The notes beneath the pieces are model-generated. The model was not told where the DNA came from and searched no databases. It was given only the letters and a program-made list of their open reading frames with translations. 48,583 nucleotides of DNA, taken from NCBI GenBank assembly GCA_944386905.1, contig CALXCW010000003.1, positions 1-48,583 of the forward strand, read 5' to 3'. This DNA comes from an uncultured Oscillospiraceae bacterium (GTDB lineage Bacteria; Bacillota; Clostridia; Oscillospirales; Oscillospiraceae). A program made the position numbers and the translations under genes. Within the stretch, counting starts at the first letter, position 1. The number at the start of each line of letters is the position of its first letter. Below are positions 7,148 through 16,149 of this stretch, in pieces.

Positions 7148-8278
7148 CTAAATTTTCCGTTCCAGACGCTGAGAATAGGCAGCGCGGAAGGCGGAAAAGG
7201 TTCCTTCCTCCAGGGCCTGCCGAATCCGGGTCATCAGGGTATTATAAAAATAGAGGTTGTGCATCACACTCAGGCGCATAGCCAGCATTTCTTCTGCCTT
7301 GAAGAGATGGCGAAGGTAAGCCCGGGTATAGCGGCGACAGACGGGACAGTCACAATTGGGGTCGATCGGTAACTGATCCAGCTCATACTTGGCATTTTTG
7401 AGGTTGATGGCACCGTCCCAGGTAAAGAGCCGGGCATGGCGGGCATTTCTCGCTGGCATCACGCAGTCAAAGAAGTCCACACCACGGGCCACGGCCTCGA
7501 TGATATTGGAAGGTGTGCCTACGCCCATCAGATACCGCGGCTTCTCCTGAGGCATATATGGCTCCACAGCCTCGATGATCTCGTACATCGTCTCGGTACT
7601 CTCCCCTACTGCCAAGCCGCCAATGGCATAGCCAGGCAGGTCGAGTTGGGCAATCTCCTGCATATGGCGAATGCGGAGCTCCGGATAAGTGCCGCCCTGG
7701 TTGATCCCAAAGAGCACTTGACCTGGGTTCACGGTGTCGGGCAGTGTGTTGAGGCGATCTAATTCATGTTTGCAACGAACCAGCCATCGGGCAGTCCGCT
7801 CACAAGAGCGCTTGACGTATTCATAGGGCGCCGGGTTTTCCACGCATTCGTCGAAAGCCATGGCAATATCCGATCCCAGATTGGATTGAATGCGCATGCT
7901 TTCCTCGGGGCCCATAAAGATCTTGCGTCCATCGATGTGAGATGCAAAGTAGACGCCCTCCTCCTTAATACGCCGCAGCGACGCCAGAGAAAATACTTGA
8001 AAGCCGCCGGAGTCTGTGAGAATAGGGCCGTTCCAGGTCATAAACTTGTGAAGACCACCCAGCTTTTTGATAACCTGATCACCGGGTCGCAGATGAAGAT
8101 GGTAGGTGTTGGAGAGTTCCACCTGAGTACCTATTTTCTCCAGATCAGCGGCGCTTAAGGCGCCCTTGATGGCCGCCACGGTGCCCACATTCATAAAGAC
8201 AGGGGTCTGAACCGTGCCGTGGGGGCAGGTAAAGACACCCCGCCGAGCAGCGCCCTCTGTTTTGATGACTTGAAACAT
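7148..8278 (-). CDS. tgt: tRNA-guanine transglycosylase
   Basis: Exchanges guanine-34 for preQ1 in tRNAs with GUN anticodons, the entry step of queuosine on tRNA. Visible: ILTDSGGFQVFSL (first catalytic Asp region), GGLAVGES, DCVMPARNARHA (nucleophilic Asp region), and the zinc site CDCPVC followed by a His about 25 residues on. The ATG at 8278 with a GAGGG site gives 376 residues, the family size; the upstream extension overlaps queA. It starts 7 nt after the queA stop. Confidence 0.97.
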   Translation of the reverse strand: MFQVIKTEGAARRGVFTCPHGTVQTPVFMNVGTVAAIKGALSAADLEKIGTQVELSNTYHLHLRPGDQVIKKLGGLHKFMTWNGPILTDSGGFQVFSLASLRRIKEEGVYFASHIDGRKIFMGPEESMRIQSNLGSDIAMAFDECVENPAPYEYVKRSCERTARWLVRCKHELDRLNTLPDTVNPGQVLFGINQGGTYPELRIRHMQEIAQLDLPGYAIGGLAVGESTETMYEIIEAVEPYMPQEKPRYLMGVGTPSNIIEAVARGVDFFDCVMPARNARHARLFTWDGAINLKNAKYELDQLPIDPNCDCPVCRRYTRAYLRHLFKAEEMLAMRLSVMHNLYFYNTLMTRIRQALEEGTFSAFRAAYSQRLERKI

Positions 8279-8285
8279 ACATCCC

Positions 8286-9332
8286 TCACTTTCCTTCCAG
8301 ACCATCGGCCAGGAACATGGCATCGCCAAATGAGAAGAAACGATAGCGCTCCTTCACTGCCTCTTCATAGGCGTGGAGCACGTGCTCTCGTCCAGCAAAG
8401 GCAGAGACCAACATCACCAGGGTGCTCTCAGGCAGATGGAAATTGGTGATCAAGGCATCCATCGCCTTGAAGCGGTAGCCGGGATAAATGAAAATATCCG
8501 TCCAGGCGGAGGATTCGTGGAATAACCCGTCCTCCCCTGCCAGGGATTCCAATGTGCGGCAGGAGGTGGTGCCCACACAGACCAGGCGGCCGCCGCTGCG
8601 ACGCGTCTCATTGAGAAGCTCTGCCGTTTCCTTGGAGAGCATGCAGAACTCACTGTGCATATGGTGGTCGTTGATCTCTTCTGCCTTCACGGGGCGAAAA
8701 GTGCCGAGGCCCACATGGAGCGTCACGTAGGCGATTTTGACGCCTCGCGCCGCGATTTTCTCCAGCAGCTCCTGTGTAAAGTGCAGTCCCGCCGTGGGCG
8801 CAGCAGCAGAACCGTTGATTTTGGAATAGACAGTCTGATACCGCTCTGGATCCTGAAGTTCCTCCTTGATGTAGGGCGGCAGGGGCATTTTCCCCAGTCG
8901 CCCCAGCACCTCCAGGAAAATCCCATCATAATGAAAGCGAACGAGCTTATTCCCGCTTTCCAGCGCCTCCTCTACCGTGGCGGTGAGGGTGCCATCTCCA
9001 AAAGAGAGCTCTGTCCCCGGCTGGGTCTTGCGGCCCGGCTTCGTCAGGCATTCCCATAGGCCCTCTCCCTTGTCACGCAGCAAAAGTACCTCTACCGCAC
9101 CCATGCTTGGGACGCGATGACCCAAAAGTCGCGCAGGCAGTACCCTGGAATTGTTGAGCACCAGACAGTCGCCTGGGTTCAGAAGATCTGCAATCTCATA
9201 AAAACGATGGTGACCAATGGCACCGGTGGTGCGATCAAGCGTCATCAGCCGGGAGCTGTCGCGGCGCTCCAGGGGAGTCTGAGCAATGAGCTCAGGGGGA
9301 AGATCATAGTAAAAATCGTGTGTTTTCAACAA
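8286..9332 (-). CDS. queA: S-adenosylmethionine:tRNA ribosyltransferase-isomerase
   Basis: Transfers and isomerises the ribosyl group of SAM onto preQ1-tRNA to form epoxyqueuosine. N-terminus [24 protein letters not shown], then ARLLGHR, LPLPPYI-type loop ([11 protein letters not shown]) and [12 protein letters not shown] are family signatures, as is the C-terminal [20 protein letters not shown]. The start is TTG at 9332, 5 nt after GAGG; a second TTG follows at 9329. First gene of queA-tgt-yajC. Confidence 0.97.
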   Translation of the reverse strand: MLKTHDFYYDLPPELIAQTPLERRDSSRLMTLDRTTGAIGHHRFYEIADLLNPGDCLVLNNSRVLPARLLGHRVPSMGAVEVLLLRDKGEGLWECLTKPGRKTQPGTELSFGDGTLTATVEEALESGNKLVRFHYDGIFLEVLGRLGKMPLPPYIKEELQDPERYQTVYSKINGSAAAPTAGLHFTQELLEKIAARGVKIAYVTLHVGLGTFRPVKAEEINDHHMHSEFCMLSKETAELLNETRRSGGRLVCVGTTSCRTLESLAGEDGLFHESSAWTDIFIYPGYRFKAMDALITNFHLPESTLVMLVSAFAGREHVLHAYEEAVKERYRFFSFGDAMFLADGLEGK

Positions 9333-9373
9333 TCAGACCTCTTTCGGTTACCGGCAATTTGCATGGTTCAACA

Positions 9374-9402
9374 TTGACAGATGGCCGGGGATGTGATATG
9401 AT
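9374..9402 (+). promoter_or_regulatory. Sigma-A promoter of asd
   Basis: TTGACA (9374-9379), 17-bp spacer, TATGAT (9397-9402). The leader to the start codon at 9548 is about 140 nt and structured. Confidence 0.85.
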
Positions 9403-9405
9403 GAT

Positions 9406-9493
9406 GTGGCGTTCAAAGACATTTGCTTTTCTACCGCGAACACTCCAGCGGTAGAAGCCACCTGGTATCTGCAAGATATTATAGTATATCTTG
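9406..9493 (+). promoter_or_regulatory. Structured 5' leader of asd, unknown class
   Basis: A 9-bp hairpin TTCTACCGC (9429-9437) / GCGGTAGAA (9448-9456) is closed by GTGGC (9406-9410) / GCCAC (9457-9461). A second hairpin CAAGATAT (9472-9479) / ATATCTTG (9486-9493) follows. It does not look like the lysine riboswitch or a T-box. The same DNA carries the minus-strand queA promoter (9478-9506). Confidence 0.45.
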
Positions 9494-9506
9494 GCCTTTG
9501 AAGCAA
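9478..9506 (-). promoter_or_regulatory. Sigma-A promoter of queA-tgt-yajC
   Basis: On the minus strand: TTGCTT (9506-9501), 17-bp spacer, TATAAT (9483-9478). It lies inside the asd leader, so the two divergent transcripts overlap by about 60 nt. Confidence 0.7.
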
Positions 9507-9547
9507 TCAAAACTTCTGAGAACTGAATGGAAATGGAGCGAAGCACA

Positions 9548-10639
9548 ATGAACAAGTATAAAGTTGGTATCATCGGCGCCACCGGCATGGTCGGGCAGCG
9601 GTTTGTCTGCCTCAATGCCGTTCATCCTTGGTTTGAGATCGTGGCTCTGGCCGCCAGCGCCCGCAGCGCGGGCAAGACTTATCGCGACGCCATCGGCGCT
9701 CGTTGGGCCATGGAAGAGCCCATGCCTGCCTCCGTCGCTGAGATGGTTGTGCTGGATGCCGAAGCCGACGCCGAGAAGATTGCCAATATGGTGGACTTTG
9801 TGTTCTGCGCCGTGGATATGAAAAAAGAAGAGATCCGTGCGCTGGAAGAGCGCTACGCCAAGTTGGAGTGCCCCGTTGTCTCCAACAACTCAGCCCATCG
9901 CTGGACGCCTGACGTGCCTATGGTGGTGCCTGAAATCAACGCCGACCATATCAAGATCATCGACGCTCAGAGAAAGCGCCTGGGCACCAAGCGGGGCTTT
10001 GTGGCCGTGAAGTCCAACTGCTCTCTTCAGAGCTATGTGCCTGCCCTGCATCCCCTGAAGAAGTTCGGCTTGGAAGCCGCCCTGGTCTGCACCTACCAGG
10101 CTATCTCCGGTGCCGGCAAGACCTTTGAAAGCTGGCCCGAGATGGTGGACAACGTCATCCCCTACATCGGTGGCGAGGAAGAAAAGTCTGAGCAGGAACC
10201 GCTGAAGCTCTGGGGTCACATCGAAGGCGACAAAATTGTCAATGCCGATGGCCCGGCCATCACTGCCCAGTGTTTCCGGGTGGCCTGCAGCAACGGTCAT
10301 ATGGCCGCCTGCTTCATGCGCTTTGGCGAAAACAAGCCCTCCATGGACGAGATTAAAGCATGCTGGGCGAATTTCTCCGGTCGTGCCCAGGAACTGAACC
10401 TCCCCTCTGCTCCCAAGCAGTTCCTGCACTACTTCGAGGAGGAAAACCGGCCGCAGACCAAATTAGATCGGATGCTGGAGGGAGGCATGGCCGTCTCCAT
10501 CGGTCGTCTGCGCCCCGATACACAGTATGACTATAAGTTTGTCTGCCTGAGCCACAATACCCTTCGTGGCGCTGCCGGTGGCGCGGTACTCTTGGCAGAG
10601 CTTCTTTGCGCCGAGGGCTACATCGACCACAAGGCATAA
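9548..10639 (+). CDS. asd: Aspartate-semialdehyde dehydrogenase
   Basis: Reduces aspartyl phosphate to aspartate semialdehyde with NADPH, the branch to lysine/diaminopimelate, threonine and methionine. NADP-binding GIIGATGMVGQRF (7-19), active-site cysteine C158 in SNCSLQ, GAGKTF and HMAACFMRF. The sequence belongs to the archaeal/fungal-like type of Asd rather than the E. coli type. The ATG at 9548 with GGAG 9 nt upstream is preferred to the frame start at 9527. Single gene, with hairpin downstream. Confidence 0.96.
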   Translation: MNKYKVGIIGATGMVGQRFVCLNAVHPWFEIVALAASARSAGKTYRDAIGARWAMEEPMPASVAEMVVLDAEADAEKIANMVDFVFCAVDMKKEEIRALEERYAKLECPVVSNNSAHRWTPDVPMVVPEINADHIKIIDAQRKRLGTKRGFVAVKSNCSLQSYVPALHPLKKFGLEAALVCTYQAISGAGKTFESWPEMVDNVIPYIGGEEEKSEQEPLKLWGHIEGDKIVNADGPAITAQCFRVACSNGHMAACFMRFGENKPSMDEIKACWANFSGRAQELNLPSAPKQFLHYFEEENRPQTKLDRMLEGGMAVSIGRLRPDTQYDYKFVCLSHNTLRGAAGGAVLLAELLCAEGYIDHKA

Positions 10640-10649
10640 TCGTTCCGAT

Positions 10650-10684
10650 GTAAATGGACGCCGCAGTGAGCGGCGTCCATTTAC
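10650..10684. terminator. Hairpin between convergent asd and tyrS
   Basis: Perfect 15-bp stem (10650-10664 with 10670-10684, loop AGTGA). It has no T-run but its position 10 nt after asd and 15 nt after the tyrS stop suggests shared termination. Confidence 0.7.
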
Positions 10685-10698
10685 TATGCTGTTTGCAA

Positions 10699-11925
10699 TC
10701 AGTTCTGCAGCAGCGCTTTATGAAATACCTTTTTGCCTTTACGGATCTTGAGCCCAACGCGGAGATCGTCAGCGGTGAACTTTACGTCAATGGTGGGTAC
10801 CTTCTCGTCGTTGACAAACACGCCGCCCTGCTGCACCAACCGCCTCGCTTCGGACTTGCTGGGCGCCAGCTTGCAGGCCAAGAGAAGATCGAGAATGGCA
10901 ATGGAGCCGTCGGTGAGCTGTTCCGCAGCAAGCACCGTAGTGGGCATATCGCTGTCATCGCTGCCGCCGCCGAAAAGGGCCTTGGCCGCGGTCTGGGCTT
11001 TGTCGGCCTCCTCCTGACCGTGCACCAGTTTGGTAAGCTCATAGGCAAGGATGGCTTTGGCCTCGTTGAGCTGGCTGCCCTCCCAACCGGCCATGGCATC
11101 GATTTGTTCCAGTGGCAGGAATGTGAGCATACGGATGCACTTCATCACGTCGGCATCGTCCACGTTGCGCCAGTACTGGTAGAAATCAAAGGGTGAGGTC
11201 TTGTTTGGATCCAGCCATACGGCACCCTTGGCGGTCTTGCCCATCTTCTTGCCCTCGGAGTTGAGGAGGAGGGTGATGGTCATGGCGTGGGCATCCTTGC
11301 CCAACTTACGGCGGATGAGCTCTGTGCCGCCAAGCATGTTCGACCACTGGTCGTTGCCACCGAACTGGAGGTTGCAGCCGTAGTGCTGGTAGAGGTAGTA
11401 AAAGTCGTAGGACTGCATGGGCATGTAGTTGAACTCCAGGAAGCTCAGTCCCTTTTCCATGCGCTGCTTAAAGCACTCGGCGCGGAGCATGTTGTTCACA
11501 GAGAAGCAGGCGCCTACATCCCGAATAAAATCGATGTAGTTGAGTTCCAAGAGCCAATCGGCGTTGTTGACCATCATGGCCTTTCCTTCGCCAAACTCAA
11601 TAAACCGTTCCATCTGCTTCTTGAAGCAGTCACAGTTGTGCTGGATAGTCTCCCGTGTCATCATGGAGCGCATGTCGGTACGACCGGAGGGATCGCCAAT
11701 CATGGCAGTGCCGCCACCGATAAGGGCGATGGGACGATTCCCGGCCATCTGGAGGCGCTTCATCAGGCAAAGGGCCATAAAATGGCCCACGTGGAGAGAG
11801 TCGGCGGTTGGATCAAAGCCGATGTAGAAGGTGGCCTTTCCTTCGTTGATCAGGCGGCTGACCTCTTCTTCGTTGGTCACCTGGGCAATGAGGCCGCGGG
11901 CTACCAGTTCTTCATAAAGTGTCAT
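10699..11925 (-). CDS. tyrS: Tyrosyl-tRNA synthetase
   Basis: Charges tRNA-Tyr. Class I synthetase with HVGH (45-48) for HIGH, GGNDQWSNMLGG for tyrosine binding, KMGKT for the KMSKS loop, and a C-terminal S4 RNA-binding domain (about 345-405, PSKSEARRLVQQGGVFVNDEKV). The ATG at 11925 has AAAGGA upstream and overlaps the stop of the M28 peptidase by 4 nt (ATGA). Both genes sit under a tyrosine T-box (12871-13122). Confidence 0.98.
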   Translation of the reverse strand: MTLYEELVARGLIAQVTNEEEVSRLINEGKATFYIGFDPTADSLHVGHFMALCLMKRLQMAGNRPIALIGGGTAMIGDPSGRTDMRSMMTRETIQHNCDCFKKQMERFIEFGEGKAMMVNNADWLLELNYIDFIRDVGACFSVNNMLRAECFKQRMEKGLSFLEFNYMPMQSYDFYYLYQHYGCNLQFGGNDQWSNMLGGTELIRRKLGKDAHAMTITLLLNSEGKKMGKTAKGAVWLDPNKTSPFDFYQYWRNVDDADVMKCIRMLTFLPLEQIDAMAGWEGSQLNEAKAILAYELTKLVHGQEEADKAQTAAKALFGGGSDDSDMPTTVLAAEQLTDGSIAILDLLLACKLAPSKSEARRLVQQGGVFVNDEKVPTIDVKFTADDLRVGLKIRKGKKVFHKALLQN

Positions 11926-12869
11926 CGATCTGTTCCTTTCTTCGCTTCTTGCTGCGATAGAATCTGAAGGCAGAAAGTACGCAGCAGAAGAATATTTTTT
12001 TCTTCTAGTATGGTATCTTTTGCAGTGTGGATGCGACCTAAATAGAAAATTCCACCTCGAGTTTTGCGCAGAGCCGCAATGCCAACACCCAGAGGAAACT
12101 GCATTTGATCAGAGGGATAGAAGTATACCCCCCTGCCAGCCAAGCGGATCTCCTTCGTCCCGTCCTGCACGCAGCCACTTTGCAGCTGTGCAGCCAGCCG
12201 AGGGTTCTTTTTTACGTTCTTTTTGGGAAAGAGCAGAATATGATCCCCGTCGCCCACGCAGTCGAAATTCAGTACCAGCTGCCGACTGGATGCCTTACGG
12301 TGAGTCCTGCGATAGCCCGCCGAGCCGAAAAGGCCAGCTTCCTCCAGATCGAAAAGGACAAAACAGACGTTTTCACGCTGCTCCTGCGGCAGTACGGCCA
12401 TGAGATCCAGCACCGTGAGGACGCCGGAGGAATTGTCATTGGCATTGGTGGGATTGGCGGGGCCAAAGAGCATGAGAAACAGCAGAAGTAAAAACAGCAC
12501 TTCCGCCGTGACACCGGCTACCAGCGGCTCCCGCACCAAAATCCCAACCGCAATGCCAATCACACTGGGTATCAGGATAATGATAGCACACAGAAACAAC
12601 TGATAGAGAAGATAAATCCACACATGGCAAGGCGTGATAAAATTGGGAATGGGCAGCCTGGCACAGGTATCATAATGAGCGGTGATGAGGTAAGTGGCAT
12701 GCTCGGGATTACCAAATATCACATTTTTAGCGCCAAAGGCCCCAGCTTCTACCTTCCCCGCATAGCCCCGTGCTGCTCCAAAAGCCAGCGCAGCATCACG
12801 AAAGGCCGCCTTCTGTTTTTTGGATTTTCTTACGGGATACTGCTCAATAAGTTCCCGACCAAACAGCAC
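11922..12869 (-). CDS. M28-family zinc peptidase with membrane segments, first gene of the tyrS T-box operon
   Basis: Predicted aminopeptidase-type zinc hydrolase. Metal-site motifs of M28: TAHYDT, NDNSSGVLTVLDL, DLEEAGLFGS (Glu pair), NFDCVGDGD and a late His in LGRIHTAKDT. Between the first two motifs is an insertion with two hydrophobic helices (YLLYQLFLCAIIILI and VTAEVLFLLLLFLMLF), so it is membrane-bound with an uncertain active-site side. The start is GTG at 12869: it follows the T-box terminator, whose 3' strand contains the AGGGGG site. A longer frame to 12920 would translate the T-box itself. Co-regulation with tyrS suggests a role in freeing tyrosine from peptides; that is inference. 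Confidence 0.8.
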   Translation of the reverse strand: MLFGRELIEQYPVRKSKKQKAAFRDAALAFGAARGYAGKVEAGAFGAKNVIFGNPEHATYLITAHYDTCARLPIPNFITPCHVWIYLLYQLFLCAIIILIPSVIGIAVGILVREPLVAGVTAEVLFLLLLFLMLFGPANPTNANDNSSGVLTVLDLMAVLPQEQRENVCFVLFDLEEAGLFGSAGYRRTHRKASSRQLVLNFDCVGDGDHILLFPKKNVKKNPRLAAQLQSGCVQDGTKEIRLAGRGVYFYPSDQMQFPLGVGIAALRKTRGGIFYLGRIHTAKDTILEEKNILLLRTFCLQILSQQEAKKGTDR

Positions 12870-12870
12870 A

Positions 12871-13122
12871 AAATCGCCCCCTGTCCTGTATAGACAGAGG
12901 GCGAAATTTCGCGGTACCACCTCATGTTCGCCGCAGCCTCGCAGTTACGGCCTCACGGAGTCGGAGACTCTCAAGCTATAACGGGCATACCCGGCAAACC
13001 CTACTGCAAATTCAGGCCGCAGCTCCAAGGCGTATTCGGGCAGGGTGTCCGCCTCCTTCCACCAACCGGAGGCTCTCTTGAGGGCAATCACTACCGTACT
13101 CTTCCTTTTCCTCGCTTGTAAC
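12871..13122 (-). promoter_or_regulatory. T-box leader, tyrosine specifier
   Basis: tRNA-sensing antiterminator. On the minus strand: AGAGAG followed by a hairpin with GGTTGGTGGAA (stem I distal part, 13076-13050 region), specifier GAATACGCC with UAC for tyrosine (about 13037-13029), then the T-box GAGGTGGTACCGCG (about 12922-12909) and a terminator stem CGCCCTCTGTC / GACAGGGGGCG followed by ATTTTGT. Uncharged tRNA-Tyr should stabilise the antiterminator and allow M28-tyrS expression. The downstream ribosome binding site lies in the terminator stem. Confidence 0.93.
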
Positions 13123-13128
13123 GACACC

Positions 13129-13157
13129 ATCTTACCAGACACCGGCCTATTTGTCAA
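13129..13157 (-). promoter_or_regulatory. Sigma-A promoter of the T-box operon
   Basis: On the minus strand TTGACA (13157-13152), 17-bp spacer, TAAGAT (13134-13129). It overlaps the recN stop codon. Confidence 0.85.
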
Positions 13158-14806
13158 CCGGAAAGCATCTCTTCAGCGCTGCGCAGCGTTGTTTCCGTAA
13201 TCTCGGCACCGCCGATGATCCGCGCAATCTCCCGCGTCCGGCCAACATGATCCAGGGCCGTCACTTGGGTATAGGTTCTCCCCTGCCGCTCAGATTTGGC
13301 GATGAGCAAGTGCACATCTGCTGCTGCGGCAATCTGGGGAAGATGGGTGACACAAAGTACCTGCTTGCTGCGAGAGACGCTGCGGAGCTTCTCGGCCACC
13401 TTCTGTGCGGCACGGCCACTGACGCCGGCGTCTACCTCGTCAAAAATCAGCGTTCCTACCTGATCCTGCTCAGCAAGCACATTTTTGATGGCCAACATAA
13501 TTCGCGCCAACTCACCGCCGGAGGCCACCTTACTCAGCGGTTTGAGCGCCTCGCCCACATTAGCCGTCATCAAAAATCGAAGCTGATCCATACCTGTGGG
13601 TGAAAGGGGGATCTCCTCCAACTCGCAGACAAATTGGGCGCGGGGCATGTCTAATGCGGCGAGCTCCGCAGAGAGCCGTCGTTCCATCTCGCTGGCTGCA
13701 GCCTGCCGCGTCTTGCGCAGGGCAAGGCCGGCCGCCTCAGCGTTAGTCGTCGCCGCCTGGAGCTCCGCATCCAGCATCTCAAGCCGCTCCTCGGAAAAGG
13801 TAATCTCGTCCAGTTCCTTCCTGGCTTTCTCGGCATATTGAAGGATCTCATCCACACTGCCGCCGTACTTTCGCTTCAACCGATGCAGTATATCCAGACG
13901 GATCTCGATTTGCTCCAACTCATCACCGGAGTAAGCCAACTGTTCCAGTCGGTCTCGAAGCTCTTCCGCGATGTCTTGGGCCTCACACTGAAGGGCAGAG
14001 ATGCGCTCTGCAAAAGGCTGGAGGGTTTCATCAAAACGGATTATGCGGGCAAGGCTATGTTCTGCTTCCCCCAGAAGATCCGCAGCACCGGACGTCTCTT
14101 CGCCGCCATAGAGAGCTTCCACGGCCGAGGCCAGGTATTCAGAGAGCTTTTCGGCGTTTTGAAGGCGCTTGCGCCGCTGTTCCAAGTCCTCATCCTCGCC
14201 CACCTGCAACTGGGCACGACCAATCTCCTCCAACTGATACTCCAAAGCCTCCACCCGGCGGAGTTTTTCGCCTTCGTCCATGGAAAGACGCTCCTTCTCC
14301 CCGCGCAGTGCTTGCACTCGTGCAAAAGCCGCGTCGTACGCCGCCCGGGCAGCGTCATTGCGTGCAAAAAGATCCAGATACCCCAAATGCTTTGTCTCGT
14401 CAAAGAGCTGTTGAGAATCGTGCTGACCATGGATATTTACCAGCAGGCTCCCCAGGCGCTTTAAGATCGCCACGGTGACTGGTCTTCCGTTAACGCGGCA
14501 GACATTCTTGCCGTCGGCGTAGATCTCCCGCTGTACTAAGAGCTCTGCCCCATCATAAGGCACTCGATTGTCCGAAAACCACGAAAGCTCAGGCACACCG
14601 GCAAACACGGCGCTTACAAAGGCCCGATCTGCCCCGGTGCGGATCACATCGCGGTAGGTGCGCTCCCCCAGGATGGCAGAAATGGCGTCGATCACAATGG
14701 ATTTGCCGGCGCCGGTTTCGCCGGTGAGAACATTAAAGCCCTTTTCAAAAGGAATCTCTGCCTGCTCAATAACGGCGATGTTCTCGATGTGGAGCAAGCT
14801 AAGCAT
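13154..14806 (-). CDS. recN: DNA repair protein RecN
   Basis: SMC-like ATPase for double-strand break repair. Walker A GETGAGKS (29-36), long coiled-coil arms in the middle (about 150-370), C-terminal ABC signature SGGELARIMLAIK and Walker B TLIFDEVDAGVSG. The length of 550 is normal. ATG at 14806 with GGGAGGG upstream. Last gene of the oapA-dxs-tlyA-nadK-argR-recN series. Confidence 0.97.
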   Translation of the reverse strand: MLSLLHIENIAVIEQAEIPFEKGFNVLTGETGAGKSIVIDAISAILGERTYRDVIRTGADRAFVSAVFAGVPELSWFSDNRVPYDGAELLVQREIYADGKNVCRVNGRPVTVAILKRLGSLLVNIHGQHDSQQLFDETKHLGYLDLFARNDAARAAYDAAFARVQALRGEKERLSMDEGEKLRRVEALEYQLEEIGRAQLQVGEDEDLEQRRKRLQNAEKLSEYLASAVEALYGGEETSGAADLLGEAEHSLARIIRFDETLQPFAERISALQCEAQDIAEELRDRLEQLAYSGDELEQIEIRLDILHRLKRKYGGSVDEILQYAEKARKELDEITFSEERLEMLDAELQAATTNAEAAGLALRKTRQAAASEMERRLSAELAALDMPRAQFVCELEEIPLSPTGMDQLRFLMTANVGEALKPLSKVASGGELARIMLAIKNVLAEQDQVGTLIFDEVDAGVSGRAAQKVAEKLRSVSRSKQVLCVTHLPQIAAAADVHLLIAKSERQGRTYTQVTALDHVGRTREIARIIGGAEITETTLRSAEEMLSG

Positions 14807-14821
14807 CTCCAGCCCTCCCGA

Positions 14822-15274
14822 TCAGCTGATCTGCTTTTTGATATCGGCGCACATTGCCGCAGCGGCAGGGGTGTCCCGCATGAGCAAAAATGCTGTGTCG
14901 TCCCCGGCCAGGGTGCCGACGATCATCTCAATATTCATCGAATCCATGGCAGAGCATGCAGCAGATGCCAGTCCCGGCATGGTTTTCATCACCACAATGT
15001 TTTGCGCATAGTCGCAGGAAACCACACACTGGCGGAAGATACTGTGGAGCTTTGCGGCGGCGTTGCTCTCCAGCTGCTTTGGCACAGTGCTGTAGCGGTA
15101 ACTGCCGTTCTCTCCCAGCTCTTTGATGATGCGTAGCTCCTTGATATCCCGGGAGATGGTAGCCTGGGTCGTGGCAAAGCCACATGCCTCCAACTCCTGT
15201 AGGAGCTGCTCTTGCGTCTCGATATCCTTGCTCTCAATGAGCTCCAAAATCTTGGCCTGTCTGTTGGGTTTCAT
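14822..15274 (-). CDS. argR: Arginine repressor ArgR/AhrC
   Basis: Arginine-responsive regulator of arginine biosynthesis and catabolism. N-terminal winged helix (MKPNRQAKILELIESKDI, then TTQATISRDIKEL) and C-terminal trimerisation and arginine-binding domain with GTLAGDDTAFLLMRD. 150 residues as expected. AAGGAG site 7 nt upstream. Placement next to nadK and recN is the standard Firmicutes order. Confidence 0.97.
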   Translation of the reverse strand: MKPNRQAKILELIESKDIETQEQLLQELEACGFATTQATISRDIKELRIIKELGENGSYRYSTVPKQLESNAAAKLHSIFRQCVVSCDYAQNIVVMKTMPGLASAACSAMDSMNIEMIVGTLAGDDTAFLLMRDTPAAAAMCADIKKQIS

Positions 15275-15285
15275 GGCAACGCTCC

Positions 15286-16146
15286 TTATGGCATGTAGAA
15301 TTTGTTGTTGATGATCTGATAGAAACTGGTATCTTTCAAGCGCACCAGCCGCGTCTCTTGCTCAGCTTTGCGGATGGTGACCACATCGCCCACATTGAGC
15401 CGGAAAGCTCTGCCGCCGTCCACAGAGAGAAATGCGTTGCGCCGTCCAAGCTTACCCAATTTCACAGAAACGGTGCGCCAGGGTGCAGTGACAATGCTCT
15501 TGGCCTGGATCGCGTGGGCACAGATGGGCGTAATAATGATATTCTGCGCGGAAGGCTCCACAATGGGGCCGCCTGCGGACATGGAATAGGCTGTAGAACC
15601 GGTAGGTGTGCTGACGATAACGCCATCGCCAGAGAACGCCGTGGCCTCCACGCCGTCGCACTCCACAGACAGCTGTATCACCCTGGCCACAGCACCCTTG
15701 GTGATGGCTGCATCATTTAAGCCGATTTCATCGAAGAGCACCTTGCCTTCACTCTTCACAGTGACGCGGAGCATCATTCGTTTTTCCACCCGGTAGTCGT
15801 TGGCGGGAAGCCGCGAGAGAAGATTGAGTTCCCCAGCCTCCAGCTCGGCCATAAACCCCATGGTGCCAATGTTTACGCCGAGGATGGGAACATGATGCCG
15901 CGTGGCAATTTTAGATGCGTGCAGGATCGTGCCGTCGCCGCCGAAGCAGATCAGCAAATCCGCAGTCTTGATCTCCCGATGGATGTCGCAGAACTTCACA
16001 CTCTCCGGCAGTTCAAAGCTCTTGTCCACATCAAAGGGCAGGCAGATCTTTGTTTCAGCACCGGCTTTTTGGAGAATGGATACCGCCTGTTCCACATATT
16101 TAAAATTCCGATCCCGATAGGGATTGGGCGTCATAACGATTTTCAT
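15286..16146 (-). CDS. nadK: NAD kinase
   Basis: Phosphorylates NAD to NADP. GGDGT (69-73) is the phosphate-binding catalytic motif; GVNIGTMGFM, LNDAAITKG and the glycine-rich SGDGVIVSTPTGSTAYSMSAGGP are family signatures. 286 residues. GAAAGGG ribosome binding site. Between tlyA and argR. Confidence 0.97.
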   Translation of the reverse strand: MKIVMTPNPYRDRNFKYVEQAVSILQKAGAETKICLPFDVDKSFELPESVKFCDIHREIKTADLLICFGGDGTILHASKIATRHHVPILGVNIGTMGFMAELEAGELNLLSRLPANDYRVEKRMMLRVTVKSEGKVLFDEIGLNDAAITKGAVARVIQLSVECDGVEATAFSGDGVIVSTPTGSTAYSMSAGGPIVEPSAQNIIITPICAHAIQAKSIVTAPWRTVSVKLGKLGRRNAFLSVDGGRAFRLNVGDVVTIRKAEQETRLVRLKDTSFYQIINNKFYMP

Positions 16147-16149
16147 GGG

